Below, in pieces: positions 22,526 to 30,241 of a DNA stretch of 31,689 bases (position 1 is its first letter; each line of letters starts with the position of its first letter). The stretch covers positions 1 through 31,689 of the forward strand of contig JBBQZP010000039.1 in NCBI GenBank assembly GCA_038207585.1, in the 5' to 3' direction. The DNA comes from JBBQZP01 sp038207585 (GTDB taxonomy: Bacteria > Pseudomonadota > Alphaproteobacteria > Rhodobacterales > Rhodobacteraceae). A program made the translations under genes and the position numbers. Under the pieces are notes generated by a model. That model did not search any database and had not been told where the DNA came from. It saw nothing but the letters and a program-made list of their open reading frames with translations.

Positions 22526-24280
22526 ATGACCGACGCCCCCGCCTATCAGGTGCTTGCCCGCAAATACCGCCCCGCGACCTTTGCCGATCTGATCGGGCAA
22601 GAGGCGATGGTGCGCACGCTGAAAAATGCCTTTGCCGCCGACCGCATCGCGCATGCCTTCGTGATGACCGGGGTGCGCGGCGTGGGCAAGACGACGACCG
22701 CACGCATCATCGCCAAAGGGCTGAACTGCGTAGGCCCGGACGGTGAGGGCGGCCCCACGACCGAACCCTGCGGCGTGTGCGAGCCCTGCCGCGCCATTGC
22801 CGAAGGCCGCCATGTCGATGTGATGGAGATGGACGCAGCCTCGCGCACAGGCGTGGGCGATATCCGCGAAATCATTGATTCCGTTCACTATCGGGCGGCA
22901 TCTGCGCGCTACAAGATCTATATCATCGACGAAGTTCACATGCTGTCGACCAACGCCTTCAACGCGCTTTTGAAAACGTTAGAAGAACCCCCCGCGCATG
23001 TGAAATTCATTTTCGCCACCACGGAAATCCGCAAGGTTCCCGTCACCGTTCTGTCGCGCTGTCAGCGGTTTGATCTGAAACGGATCGAACCCGAGGTGAT
23101 GATGGCCCACCTGACCCGGATTGCCACGCTGGAAGGTGCCAGCCTTGCGCAGGACGCGATGGCGCTGATCACCCGCGCTGCCGAAGGGTCGGTCCGGGAT
23201 GCCATGAGCCTGATGGATCAGGCGATTGCGCATGGCGCAGGTGAAACCAGCGCCGCACAGGTGCGCGCGATGCTGGGGCTGGCTGACCGGGGCCGGGTGC
23301 TGGACCTGTTCGACATGATTATGCGCGGCGATGCGGCGGCGGCTTTGGCGGAGTTGTCGGGCCAATATGCCGATGGCGCTGACCCGATGGCCGTGCTGCG
23401 CGATCTGGCCGAGATTACCCATTGGATTTCAGTGATCAAGATCACGCCTGACGCCGCCGCCGACCCAACGACGCCCCCCGATGAACAACTGCGCGGGGCT
23501 GACATGGCCGAACGCCTGCCGATGCGGGTCCTGACGCGGATGTGGCAGATGCTGCTGAAGGCGCTGGAAGAGGTGGCTCTGGCCCCGAACGCGATGATGG
23601 CCGCCGAAATGGCCGTGATCCGCCTGACGCATGTGGCCGAACTGCCCGACCCCGAGACGCTGATCCGCAAGCTGCAATCCATGCCGCAGCCATCCTCGCC
23701 GCCGACAGGGGGGGCGCCCGTGGGCGGCGGCGGTGCGCGGCCGACAACGGCGGTGCATGGCCCGGCACTGGGTGCATCCATGGCCCCCTCACGCGGTACG
23801 GTGATGCAGGGCGGCGCGGCGCTGGCGTTGGCCGATGGCAGCCTGGCGCATTACGCGACCTTCCCGCAGATCGTTGATCTGGTTCGCGAAAAACGTGACA
23901 TGATGCTGCTGGTCGAGGTTGAGACCTGCCTGCGCCTTGTGCGCTATTCCCCCGGCCGGATCGAGTTTGAACCCACGCCCGCCGCCCGCACCGATCTGGC
24001 CGCGCGATTGTCGTCTCGCTTGCAGGGCTGGACCGGCGCGCGCTGGGTTGTGTCGGTGGTGGGAAGCGGCGGTTTGGCAACCATCGCCGAAGACCGCGAC
24101 AAGGACCGCCTTGCCGCCGAGGCCGAGGCGATGGAAAACCCGGCGGTGCGGGCCGTGCTTGCCGCCTTTCCCGGCGCAAAGATCGCCGAAATCCGCACCC
24201 CCGAGGCGATGGCCGCCGTTGCCGCCGCCGAGGCGCTGCCCGAGGTTGAAGACGAATGGGATCCCTTTGAAGACAGTTGA
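22526..24280 (+). CDS. dnaX: DNA polymerase III subunit gamma/tau
   Basis: The 584-residue clamp-loader ATPase that opens the sliding clamp and links polymerase cores at the fork. Domain I has Walker A GVRGVGKTT (49-57), a zinc-binding set C68, C82, C85, C88, the DEVH Walker B (135-138) and the SRC arginine-finger motif (177-179). Domains II-III follow to about 370. After a Gly/Pro/Ala-rich linker (about 400-440) comes a tau-type C-terminal region. I see no A-rich slippery heptamer, so a gamma form by frameshifting is not supported here. GAGG is four bases before ATG 22526. First gene of dnaX-ybaB-recR. Confidence 0.96.
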   Translation: MTDAPAYQVLARKYRPATFADLIGQEAMVRTLKNAFAADRIAHAFVMTGVRGVGKTTTARIIAKGLNCVGPDGEGGPTTEPCGVCEPCRAIAEGRHVDVMEMDAASRTGVGDIREIIDSVHYRAASARYKIYIIDEVHMLSTNAFNALLKTLEEPPAHVKFIFATTEIRKVPVTVLSRCQRFDLKRIEPEVMMAHLTRIATLEGASLAQDAMALITRAAEGSVRDAMSLMDQAIAHGAGETSAAQVRAMLGLADRGRVLDLFDMIMRGDAAAALAELSGQYADGADPMAVLRDLAEITHWISVIKITPDAAADPTTPPDEQLRGADMAERLPMRVLTRMWQMLLKALEEVALAPNAMMAAEMAVIRLTHVAELPDPETLIRKLQSMPQPSSPPTGGAPVGGGGARPTTAVHGPALGASMAPSRGTVMQGGAALALADGSLAHYATFPQIVDLVREKRDMMLLVEVETCLRLVRYSPGRIEFEPTPAARTDLAARLSSRLQGWTGARWVVSVVGSGGLATIAEDRDKDRLAAEAEAMENPAVRAVLAAFPGAKIAEIRTPEAMAAVAAAEALPEVEDEWDPFEDS

Positions 24281-24291
24281 GGAATGACACC

Positions 24292-24636
24292 ATGCTGAAA
24301 GGTTTGGGCGGGCTTGGCGACATGGCCAAGATGATGAAAGCTGCACAGGACATGCAGTCCAAGATGCAGGACATGCAGGACACTCTGGCCTCCATCACCG
24401 TTACGGGCGAATCCGGTGCGGGGTTGGTGCGCGCCACGGCGACGGCCAAGGGCGAGCTGACGGGCCTTGATATCGACGCATCCATCCTTGTCGCCTCGGA
24501 AAAAGAGGTGGTCGAAGACTTGATTTTGGCCGCGATAAAGGATGCGCAGGCTCGCGCGTCCGACCGTGCGCAAGCGGAAATGGCGAAAATGACCGAAGGG
24601 CTGGGCTTGCCGCCCGGCATGAAGTTGCCGTTCTGA
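24292..24636 (+). CDS. ybaB: YbaB/EbfC nucleoid-associated protein
   Basis: A 114-residue dimeric DNA-binding protein. The sequence shows the family pattern: an N-terminal Gly/Met-rich stretch with KMMKAAQDMQSKMQDMQDTL, strand-rich SITVTGESGAGLVRATATAKGELTGLDIDASI, and a C-terminal helix with DLILAAIKDAQAR. ATG 24292 follows GAGG at nine bases and begins at the normal position (an upstream TTG in the same frame is not needed). It starts 11 bases after dnaX and its stop overlaps the recR start by one base (TGATG). Confidence 0.95.
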   Translation: MLKGLGGLGDMAKMMKAAQDMQSKMQDMQDTLASITVTGESGAGLVRATATAKGELTGLDIDASILVASEKEVVEDLILAAIKDAQARASDRAQAEMAKMTEGLGLPPGMKLPF

Positions 24637-25235
24637 TGGCCGACGCGCCCCGTGCCATTGAAGACCTGATCGACCTGATGGCGCGGTTGCCGGGGCTTGG
24701 GCCACGCTCGGCAAGGCGCGCGGTGCTGATGCTTTTGAAAAAGCGCGGCGCGCTGATGGCCCCGTTGGCCAAGGCGATGGCGGATGTGGCCGTAAGTGCC
24801 CGCGATTGCACGATTTGCGGCAATATCGGCTCAGCCGATATCTGTGGCATCTGCGCCGACCCCCGTCGTGCGACGGGCGAAATTTGCGTGGTCGAGGACG
24901 TGGCCGACCTGTGGGCGATGGAACGCGGGCAGGTCTTCAAGGGCCGCTATCACGTTCTGGGTGGCACGCTGTCGGCGCTGGATAATGTCGGCCCCGACAT
25001 GCTGCGCATTCCCCGTCTGGTCGAACGGGTGCAGGGTGAAAGTGTGACCGAGATTATCCTTGCCCTGAACGCCACCGTCGATGGTCAGACGACCGCGTAT
25101 TACATCGCTGATGTGCTGGCGGCGACAGGGGCCAGCATCACCTCGCTTGCGCAAGGCGTGCCAGTGGGGGGCGAGCTGGATTATCTGGATGACGGCACGA
25201 TTGGTGCGGCCCTGCGGGCACGCAAGCAGTTCTGA
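24636..25235 (+). CDS. recR: Recombination protein RecR
   Basis: A 199-residue RecFOR subunit that helps load RecA at gaps. A helix-hairpin-helix lies at about 17-32 (LPGLGPRSARRAV), followed by a four-cysteine zinc finger (C58, C61, C70, C73) and a Toprim domain (VVEDVADLWAME to LALNATVDGQTTAYYI). The C-terminal GVPVGGELDYLDDGT is the Walker B-like tail of the family. Order dnaX-ybaB-recR is the usual bacterial arrangement and the three are probably one transcript, continuing into the peptidase gene 21 bases on. Confidence 0.96.
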   Translation: MADAPRAIEDLIDLMARLPGLGPRSARRAVLMLLKKRGALMAPLAKAMADVAVSARDCTICGNIGSADICGICADPRRATGEICVVEDVADLWAMERGQVFKGRYHVLGGTLSALDNVGPDMLRIPRLVERVQGESVTEIILALNATVDGQTTAYYIADVLAATGASITSLAQGVPVGGELDYLDDGTIGAALRARKQF

Positions 25236-25256
25236 GTGATGCAAGGAGCGGAACTG

Positions 25257-26216
25257 ATGACGAAAGCGGCTGACATTGCCAAAGCTCTGCGCGGCCAGAA
25301 CGATCTTTACTCTGCCCTGCGCGCCGCCTGCGCCGGGCTGACCGAGGCCGAAGCCGAGACGCTTTTGCCCGCCATCCTGACCTTGTGTGACGCCGAAATC
25401 GCCACCCGCCTGCGGTCGGTCGATCAGGGCCTGCTGCGCGCGGTGATGCGTGCCGGGGCGGGTTTTGCAGCCACGAAGAACGCCCGCGCCGTCATCGACC
25501 ATCTACGCGACAGCACCGTTGCGCCGCTGTTTCAACCCGATATCTCGGCGGCGCAAACCCTTGCTCTGCTGACCAACGGCGAACACCCCGACATGCCACC
25601 GTTCAGCGACCCCGCCTTTGATGTGTGGTTTGCGGCAAAAGGCGTGACCTACGGGCTGGGCAGCTATGGCGAAAACCGCAGCGTCTATCAGACCCCGCAA
25701 TTCGCCGATCCCGCCAGCCCCGAACGCCGCACGCGCCATCTTGGCATCGACGTTTTCGCGCCTGCCGGAACCCCCGTGCATGCCCCCCTGCCCGGGCGGG
25801 TGGCGGTGGTCAGCTACAACGCCGATCCGTTGGACTATGGCAATACGTTGATACTGGAGCATAACGCCGGAGCAGCACCATTCTGGACACTTTACGGCCA
25901 TCTGGCAGGCACTCTGCCCGATCTTTGCCGTGTCGGTAATGATGTGGTGCCGGGTCAGATCATCGCCCATCTGGGCGACTGGCCCGAGAATGGCGGCTGG
26001 GCCGCGCATCTTCATTTTCAGGTGATGACAGATATGCTGGAACAGCGCGGTGGCAATTTCTTTGGCGTGGGCCATGTCGGTCTGTGGGATATCTGGCAGC
26101 AGATATGCCCTGACCCCAATCTTGTCATGCGTCTGGAAAAGGAACGCTTTTGCGTCTACGCGCAGGAAATGCTGGTCGGCGCAATCACCCGCGCCGACCA
26201 GTTTCCAGTACAATAG
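25257..26216 (+). CDS. M23-type metallopeptidase domain protein without visible signal peptide
   Basis: A 319-residue protein: a helical N-terminal region (1-120) and a C-terminal LytM/M23 fold. Metal ligands are visible as H161-x3-D165 in RHLGIDVFAP, His in LYGH (about 214), and H251-L-H253 in AHLHFQV. The GTPVHAPLPGRVAVV segment is the family's core strand. No signal peptide or membrane helix is seen at the chosen start (AAGGAG eight bases before ATG 25257), which is unusual for a murein hydrolase. The closest pattern I can recall is the M23 domain fused to class III aminotransferases in this lineage, so a cytoplasmic amide-bond role is possible. A ten-base-stem hairpin lies in its last codons. 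Confidence 0.85.
   Translation: MTKAADIAKALRGQNDLYSALRAACAGLTEAEAETLLPAILTLCDAEIATRLRSVDQGLLRAVMRAGAGFAATKNARAVIDHLRDSTVAPLFQPDISAAQTLALLTNGEHPDMPPFSDPAFDVWFAAKGVTYGLGSYGENRSVYQTPQFADPASPERRTRHLGIDVFAPAGTPVHAPLPGRVAVVSYNADPLDYGNTLILEHNAGAAPFWTLYGHLAGTLPDLCRVGNDVVPGQIIAHLGDWPENGGWAAHLHFQVMTDMLEQRGGNFFGVGHVGLWDIWQQICPDPNLVMRLEKERFCVYAQEMLVGAITRADQFPVQ
26172..26201 (+). terminator. Hairpin inside the 3' end of the M23 peptidase gene
   Basis: CTGGTCGGCG (26172-26181) and CGCCGACCAG (26192-26201) form a perfect ten-base stem with a ten-base loop, 13 bases before the stop codon. It is followed by TTTCC only, so termination would be weak; a stability role for the mRNA 3' end is as likely. Confidence 0.45.
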
Positions 26217-26485
26217 GATCGCACCCACGCACTTTTTACCGAAATGATAACCGTCGGAAATCTTACCCTCAACCTATGGCATGAATCCGCCGATCCGGAC
26301 ACTTGTCCCTTTAGACAGGTCCTGGACGGACATTGCCCTGCAAAGTATCAACAATTGCGCAAGATCCTTCATATAAGCGCGCATATTGATGAAAAATTGC
26401 TGAAAATCAGCGCGAATCATGCGCTTTGCGCGATGGCGAGCATTGCGGCATTCTGCGCAACAGACTGTTCACCAAACGATCAAGA
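26217..26485. other. Intergenic region between convergent genes
   Basis: 269 bases, less GC-rich than the flanks. No clear terminator with a T-tract. TGCGC-containing words recur (26355-26465). A plus-strand open frame from 26244 and a 48-codon minus-strand frame (26420-26274) exist, but both lack a ribosome binding site and recognisable sequence. It may be decayed coding sequence; I assign no function. Confidence 0.4.
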
Positions 26486-28681
26486 TCAGCGTCCTGTCAG
26501 GCCCACGGCAGCCTGCACGATATCGTCAAGGGATGGCATGGTGGCTGCATAGGCCGGGCCGGTAGCAATGAAACTGTCCGTTGCCGTAAGCCGCGCCATC
26601 GGCACCTGTGTGGCCTCGTGAAAATGCGCCATCAGCGCCTCGGCCACGCCGCCCGAGTGGCGGGTTTCATCGACGATAAGGATGTGCCCGCACCCCTGCA
26701 CAGCCGCCGTCAGCGCCTCTTTCGGCAGTGGCGACAACCAGCGCAGGTCGATGATCCGCGCCTGGATCCCCGCCGCCGTGATCTGCGGCAAAGCCTGATG
26801 CGACAGGTAAGCCCCGTTGCCAAAGGTCACGATCGCAAGATCGGTTCCCTGCCCCGAAATGCCAACCTCGCCCAGCGGGATCGTGCGTTCCGTTGCGGGA
26901 TAGCGGCACATCCAGCCACCATCCTTGTCGCGGTGCAGGTCGCGTGCAGCGTAAAGGGCAATCGGTTCCAGAAACACCACGACGCGCTGCTCCTCGCGCG
27001 CCAGCCGCACAGATTCGCGCAGCATCATCGCGGCATCGGCACCATTTGATGGGCAAGCCAGGATCAGCCCCGGAATATCGCGCAGCACAGCCACCGAATT
27101 GTCGTTGTGGAAATGGCCGCCGAACCCCTTTTGATACCCCAGCCCCGCAATCCGCAAAACCATCGGGTTGCTGAACTGGCCATTGCTGAAAAACGGCAGC
27201 GTCGCCGCCTCGCCGCGCAACTGATCTTCGGCGTTGTGCAGATAGGCTAGAAACTGAATTTCGGGCATCGGGGTAAAGCCGTTCTGCGCCATACCTATGG
27301 CAAGGCCCAGAATGGATTGCTCGTCCAGCAGAGTATCAATCATCCGGTCCGCGCCGAACCGGGCCTGCAGTTTTTGCGTGACGCCGTAGACACCACCCTT
27401 CCGGCCCACATCCTCACCCATCATCACAATCTCGGGGTGGTCCAGCATCAGATCGGTCAGCGCCCAGTTGATCAGGCGGCTCATCGGTTGCGGATCGCGC
27501 ATCTGTTTCATATCCGCCCCGAACACCACCGCGCGCGCTTCGGGCGATGGCCCGTTGGTCGGCGCACACGTCCGCTTTGGCGGGATAAGCGAGGCCGCAA
27601 CATCTCCGGCGGTTTGCAGACGCGGGCGAGTGACCGCCCGTTCCGCCAACCGTGCCACTTCGGCGCAGGTGTCCGTATAGATGTTCAACGCCGCATCCGG
27701 GTTTAAAGCGCCCGCCTGATGCAGCAAACGCACCGCATGCAGCAACGGATCATTCGCTTCGTCAGCCTCAACCTCCTCGCGGGGCAGATAGGTTGTGGGG
27801 ATATCGGCCCCGGCATGGCCATAAAGCCGGATCGTGCGCAGATGCAAAAACGCAGGCTTGCGGCGGGTGCGGACGAAATCGGCGGCCTCAACGGCGACGC
27901 GGAAAGTGTCATAAAGATCAAGCCCGTCAGCGGCAAAGTAAGTCAGACCGGGCCGGGCCGAGAACCCCGCCGCGATCCAGCCCTTTGGCGTCTTGGTGGA
28001 AATGCCGATGCCATTGTCCTCGCACACGAACAACAAGGGCAGCGGCATGCCCTGATAGCTGGTCCAACCCGCCGTGTTAAATGCGCCTTGGGCGGTCGAA
28101 TGGTTGGCCGAGGCATCGCCAAAACTGCACATCGCGATCGCATCATCCGGCAAAAGCGCATGTTCCGGGCGGCGACGGCGGGCGGCGGCAATCGCATAGG
28201 CCGCCCCCACCGCCTTGGGCAGATGGCTGGCAATGGTCGAGGTTTGCGGCGGGATCATCAGCGCGCGCGACCCCAGCACCTTGTGCCGCCCGCCGGAAAT
28301 AGGGTCTTCGGAACTAGCCGCGAACGACAAAAGCATGTCCCAGATGATGTTCTGCCCAACACTCTGATCGGCCACCTGATCCGCCCGCGCGATCTGGAAT
28401 GCGGCATCGCGGTAGTGCAGGAACGCCATGTCTGTGGGGCGCAGGGCGGCGGCGACAGCCCCCATCCCCTCGTGCCCGGACGAGCCGATGGTGTAGAACC
28501 CCTGACCCGCCCGTTGCATCGCACGGCTGGTGCGATCCAGCGCGCGACTGGTGCAGGCGGCCCGATAAAGAGCAACCGCGCCCTTTGGTGTCAACGGCCC
28601 CGAGGGGGCCTTGCCATCCGGAAAATCCCGCGCGGCCACCCGGCGCAGGAAGTTGTCGTGAACAATATCGGCGCGGTCCAA
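26486..28681 (-). CDS. 2-oxoacid dehydrogenase E1, fused alpha and beta subunits
   Basis: A 731-residue thiamine-diphosphate enzyme: the alpha part (about 30-370) and beta part (about 395-731) are joined in one chain. The TPP/Mg site in the alpha half is SFGDASANHSTAQGAFN (188-202, GDA where GDG is common); the beta half begins SRLINWALTDLM and has GEDVGRKGGVYGVTQ and FLAYLHNAEDQLRGE. Branched-chain 2-oxoisovalerate dehydrogenase is the likeliest substrate class, but specificity cannot be read from sequence. E2 and E3 are not in the window. The start is TTG 28681, supported by AGGAG six bases before it. It follows the glutaryl-CoA dehydrogenase gene by 48 bases, so both may form a degradation operon for lysine, tryptophan or branched amino acids. 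Confidence 0.88.
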   Translation of the reverse strand: MDRADIVHDNFLRRVAARDFPDGKAPSGPLTPKGAVALYRAACTSRALDRTSRAMQRAGQGFYTIGSSGHEGMGAVAAALRPTDMAFLHYRDAAFQIARADQVADQSVGQNIIWDMLLSFAASSEDPISGGRHKVLGSRALMIPPQTSTIASHLPKAVGAAYAIAAARRRRPEHALLPDDAIAMCSFGDASANHSTAQGAFNTAGWTSYQGMPLPLLFVCEDNGIGISTKTPKGWIAAGFSARPGLTYFAADGLDLYDTFRVAVEAADFVRTRRKPAFLHLRTIRLYGHAGADIPTTYLPREEVEADEANDPLLHAVRLLHQAGALNPDAALNIYTDTCAEVARLAERAVTRPRLQTAGDVAASLIPPKRTCAPTNGPSPEARAVVFGADMKQMRDPQPMSRLINWALTDLMLDHPEIVMMGEDVGRKGGVYGVTQKLQARFGADRMIDTLLDEQSILGLAIGMAQNGFTPMPEIQFLAYLHNAEDQLRGEAATLPFFSNGQFSNPMVLRIAGLGYQKGFGGHFHNDNSVAVLRDIPGLILACPSNGADAAMMLRESVRLAREEQRVVVFLEPIALYAARDLHRDKDGGWMCRYPATERTIPLGEVGISGQGTDLAIVTFGNGAYLSHQALPQITAAGIQARIIDLRWLSPLPKEALTAAVQGCGHILIVDETRHSGGVAEALMAHFHEATQVPMARLTATDSFIATGPAYAATMPSLDDIVQAAVGLTGR

Positions 28682-28705
28682 GCGGAACTCCTGACAGGTG
28701 CGGTG

Positions 28706-28729
28706 CCAAATTTCTTCGAAGAAATTTGG
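28706..28729. repeat. Perfect 24-base palindrome
   Basis: CCAAATTTCTTC (28706-28717) is followed directly by its exact reverse complement (28718-28729). It starts at the base after the stop codon of the acyl-CoA dehydrogenase and lies 24 bases before the E1 start. No T-tract follows on the minus strand. It could be a mRNA hairpin (with an internal TTCG turn), a regulator site, or a dispersed repeat. Confidence 0.7.
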
Positions 28730-29962
28730 TTAGAAAAACGCCTGCAGCCCTGTAATTGCCCGGCCAAGGATCAGCGCATGCACATCATGCGTGCCCTCAT
28801 AGGTGTTCACCGTTTCAAGGTTCACCATGTGGCGCATGATCTGATAATCTTCCTGAATGCCGTTTCCGCCGTGCATGTCGCGGGCATGACGGGCAATCTC
28901 CAGCGCCTTGCCGCAGTTGTTGCGTTTCACCATGCTGATCATCTCGGGGGCGGCATTGGCCTTATCCATCAGGCGACCAACCTGCAGGCTGGCTTGCAGA
29001 CCAAGGGCGATGTCGACCATCCCGTTGGCCAGCTTCAACTGGAAAAGCTGCGTCTGCGCCAAAGGCTTGCCAAACTGCTTGCGGTCCAGCCCGTATTGGC
29101 GGGCCGCATGCATGCAGAATTCCGCCGCCCCCATAACCCCCCAAGAGATGCCATAGCGCGCGCGGTTCAGGCAGCCGAAGGGGCCTTTCAGCCCTTCGAC
29201 AAACGGCAAGAGCGAATCCTCGCCAACCGCCACATCCTTCATCACGATCTCGCCCGTGATGCTGGCCCTGAGCGACAGCTTGCCGCCGATCTTTGGCGCA
29301 GACAGCCCCGCCATGCCCTTTTCCAGCACAAAGCCACGGATCTTGCCGCCATGCGCCTCAGACTTGGCCCAGACGACGAACACATCCGCAATCGGCGAGT
29401 TGGAAATCCACATCTTCGCGCCGTTTAGCACATAGCCAGTGGCCGTTTTGCGCGCGACCGTCTTCATCCCCGCCGGGTCAGATCCTGCGTCAGGTTCGGT
29501 CAGCCCGAAACAACCGATCCACTCTCCGCTGGCCAGTTTGGGCAAAAACTTGCGGCGCTGCTCTTCCGAGCCATAGGCATAGATCGGATACATCACGAGG
29601 CTCGATTGCACCGACATCATGCTGCGATAGCCACTGTCCACCCGCTCCACTTCGCGCGCGATCAGGCCGTAGGCAACATAGGATGCGCCAAGCCCGCCGT
29701 ATTCCTCGGGGATGGTGGTGCCCAGCAGACCCATCTCGCCCATTTCGCGGAAAATCGCGGGGTCGGTGGATTCGTCGCGGTACGCGGCAATCACGCGCGG
29801 TTGCAGCTTTTCCTGCGCATAGGCACGCGCGGCGTCGCGCAGCATGCGTTCATCCTCGGAAAGCTGATCTTCCATGCGGAACGGGTCGTTCCAGTCGAAC
29901 CTGCCCAGATCGGGGGCATCCTTGGCTTTCAGCTTTGGCTGATCCTTGGCAACAATGTTCAT
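28730..29962 (-). CDS. gcdH: Glutaryl-CoA dehydrogenase (acyl-CoA dehydrogenase family)
   Basis: A 410-residue FAD flavoprotein that oxidises and decarboxylates glutaryl-CoA to crotonyl-CoA in lysine and tryptophan breakdown. Diagnostic points: VERVDSGYRSMMSVQSSLVM (104-123), containing the arginine that binds the glutaryl carboxylate; GLTEPDAGSDP (153-163) in the FAD site; GGNGIQEDY; and catalytic Glu389 in NTYEGTHDVH. Length and motifs match GcdH rather than generic acyl-CoA dehydrogenases. The ATG has CAGGAG eight bases upstream. The stop is followed at once by the 24-base palindrome and then the E1 gene. Confidence 0.93.
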   Translation of the reverse strand: MNIVAKDQPKLKAKDAPDLGRFDWNDPFRMEDQLSEDERMLRDAARAYAQEKLQPRVIAAYRDESTDPAIFREMGEMGLLGTTIPEEYGGLGASYVAYGLIAREVERVDSGYRSMMSVQSSLVMYPIYAYGSEEQRRKFLPKLASGEWIGCFGLTEPDAGSDPAGMKTVARKTATGYVLNGAKMWISNSPIADVFVVWAKSEAHGGKIRGFVLEKGMAGLSAPKIGGKLSLRASITGEIVMKDVAVGEDSLLPFVEGLKGPFGCLNRARYGISWGVMGAAEFCMHAARQYGLDRKQFGKPLAQTQLFQLKLANGMVDIALGLQASLQVGRLMDKANAAPEMISMVKRNNCGKALEIARHARDMHGGNGIQEDYQIMRHMVNLETVNTYEGTHDVHALILGRAITGLQAFF

Positions 29963-30020
29963 GGCGCGCTCCTGCTAACGCTGCAAGCTTAGCGGATTGC
30001 TTGATGCCTGAGTAACCCCA

Positions 30021-30030
30021 TTTTGCAAAA
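30021..30030. promoter_or_regulatory. TTTTGCAAAA palindrome upstream of gcdH
   Basis: A perfect ten-base palindrome 59 bases before the gcdH start, within an A/T-rich stretch; a possible regulator site. Short enough to be chance. Confidence 0.3.
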
Positions 30031-30114
30031 ATGTTGTGCGTCGAGCGCCTTTGATTCTCCACCAATTTGGCCGGACCAACCGAATCGGGCAGCGTTCCCG
30101 CCGGATGATACAAT

Positions 30115-30138
30115 AAACGCCATCAGCGTTTTTCGCTG
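30115..30138. other. Two overlapping alternative hairpins
   Basis: AAACGC (30115-30120) pairs with GCGTTT (30126-30131), loop CATCA; CAGCG (30124-30128) pairs with CGCTG (30134-30138), loop TTTTT. They share the central GCG, so only one can form at a time. Confidence 0.4.
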
Positions 30139-30203
30139 TGCTGGGCGGCATGCCCACGTAACGATCACAGGACACGCAGGTGGCGCAGCATCCCACACCA
30201 GCG

Positions 30204-30241
30204 AAAAATTCAGGCCTTTGGCTCTTCGACCAAAAGGCCTG
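30204..30241 (-). terminator. Intrinsic terminator embedded in the 3' end of the PhyH-like gene
   Basis: On the minus strand CAGGCCTTTTGG (30241-30230) pairs with CCAAAGGCCTG (30221-30211), eleven base pairs with one bulged base and an eight-base loop, followed by AATTTTT (30210-30204). The stem is made of the last ten codons and the stop codon. Confidence 0.7.

Larger units (their letters stand above)
29963..30209. other. Intergenic region upstream of gcdH
   Basis: 247 bases between the PhyH-like gene and gcdH, holding the gcdH control region (TTTTGCAAAA palindrome at 30021-30030), and a pair of overlapping hairpins at 30115-30138. No open frame with a ribosome binding site is seen. Confidence 0.5.

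Noticed and set aside
22526..24280. Programmed frameshift in dnaX giving a gamma subunit
   Set aside because: The longest A-run is five bases (near 23,889) and no slippery heptamer with a downstream stem was found.
26274..26420. 48-codon minus-strand frame starting MIRADFQQFF
   Set aside because: No Shine-Dalgarno before the ATG and no known motif; recorded as intergenic.
26244..26552. 102-codon plus-strand open frame in the gap before the E1 gene
   Set aside because: No ribosome binding site, runs into the E1 coding region on the other strand, and no recognisable sequence.
27719..29428. 569-codon plus-strand open frame
   Set aside because: It lies opposite the E1 and gcdH genes; the translation is Arg/His/Gln-rich with no fold, as expected for the complement of GC-rich coding sequence.
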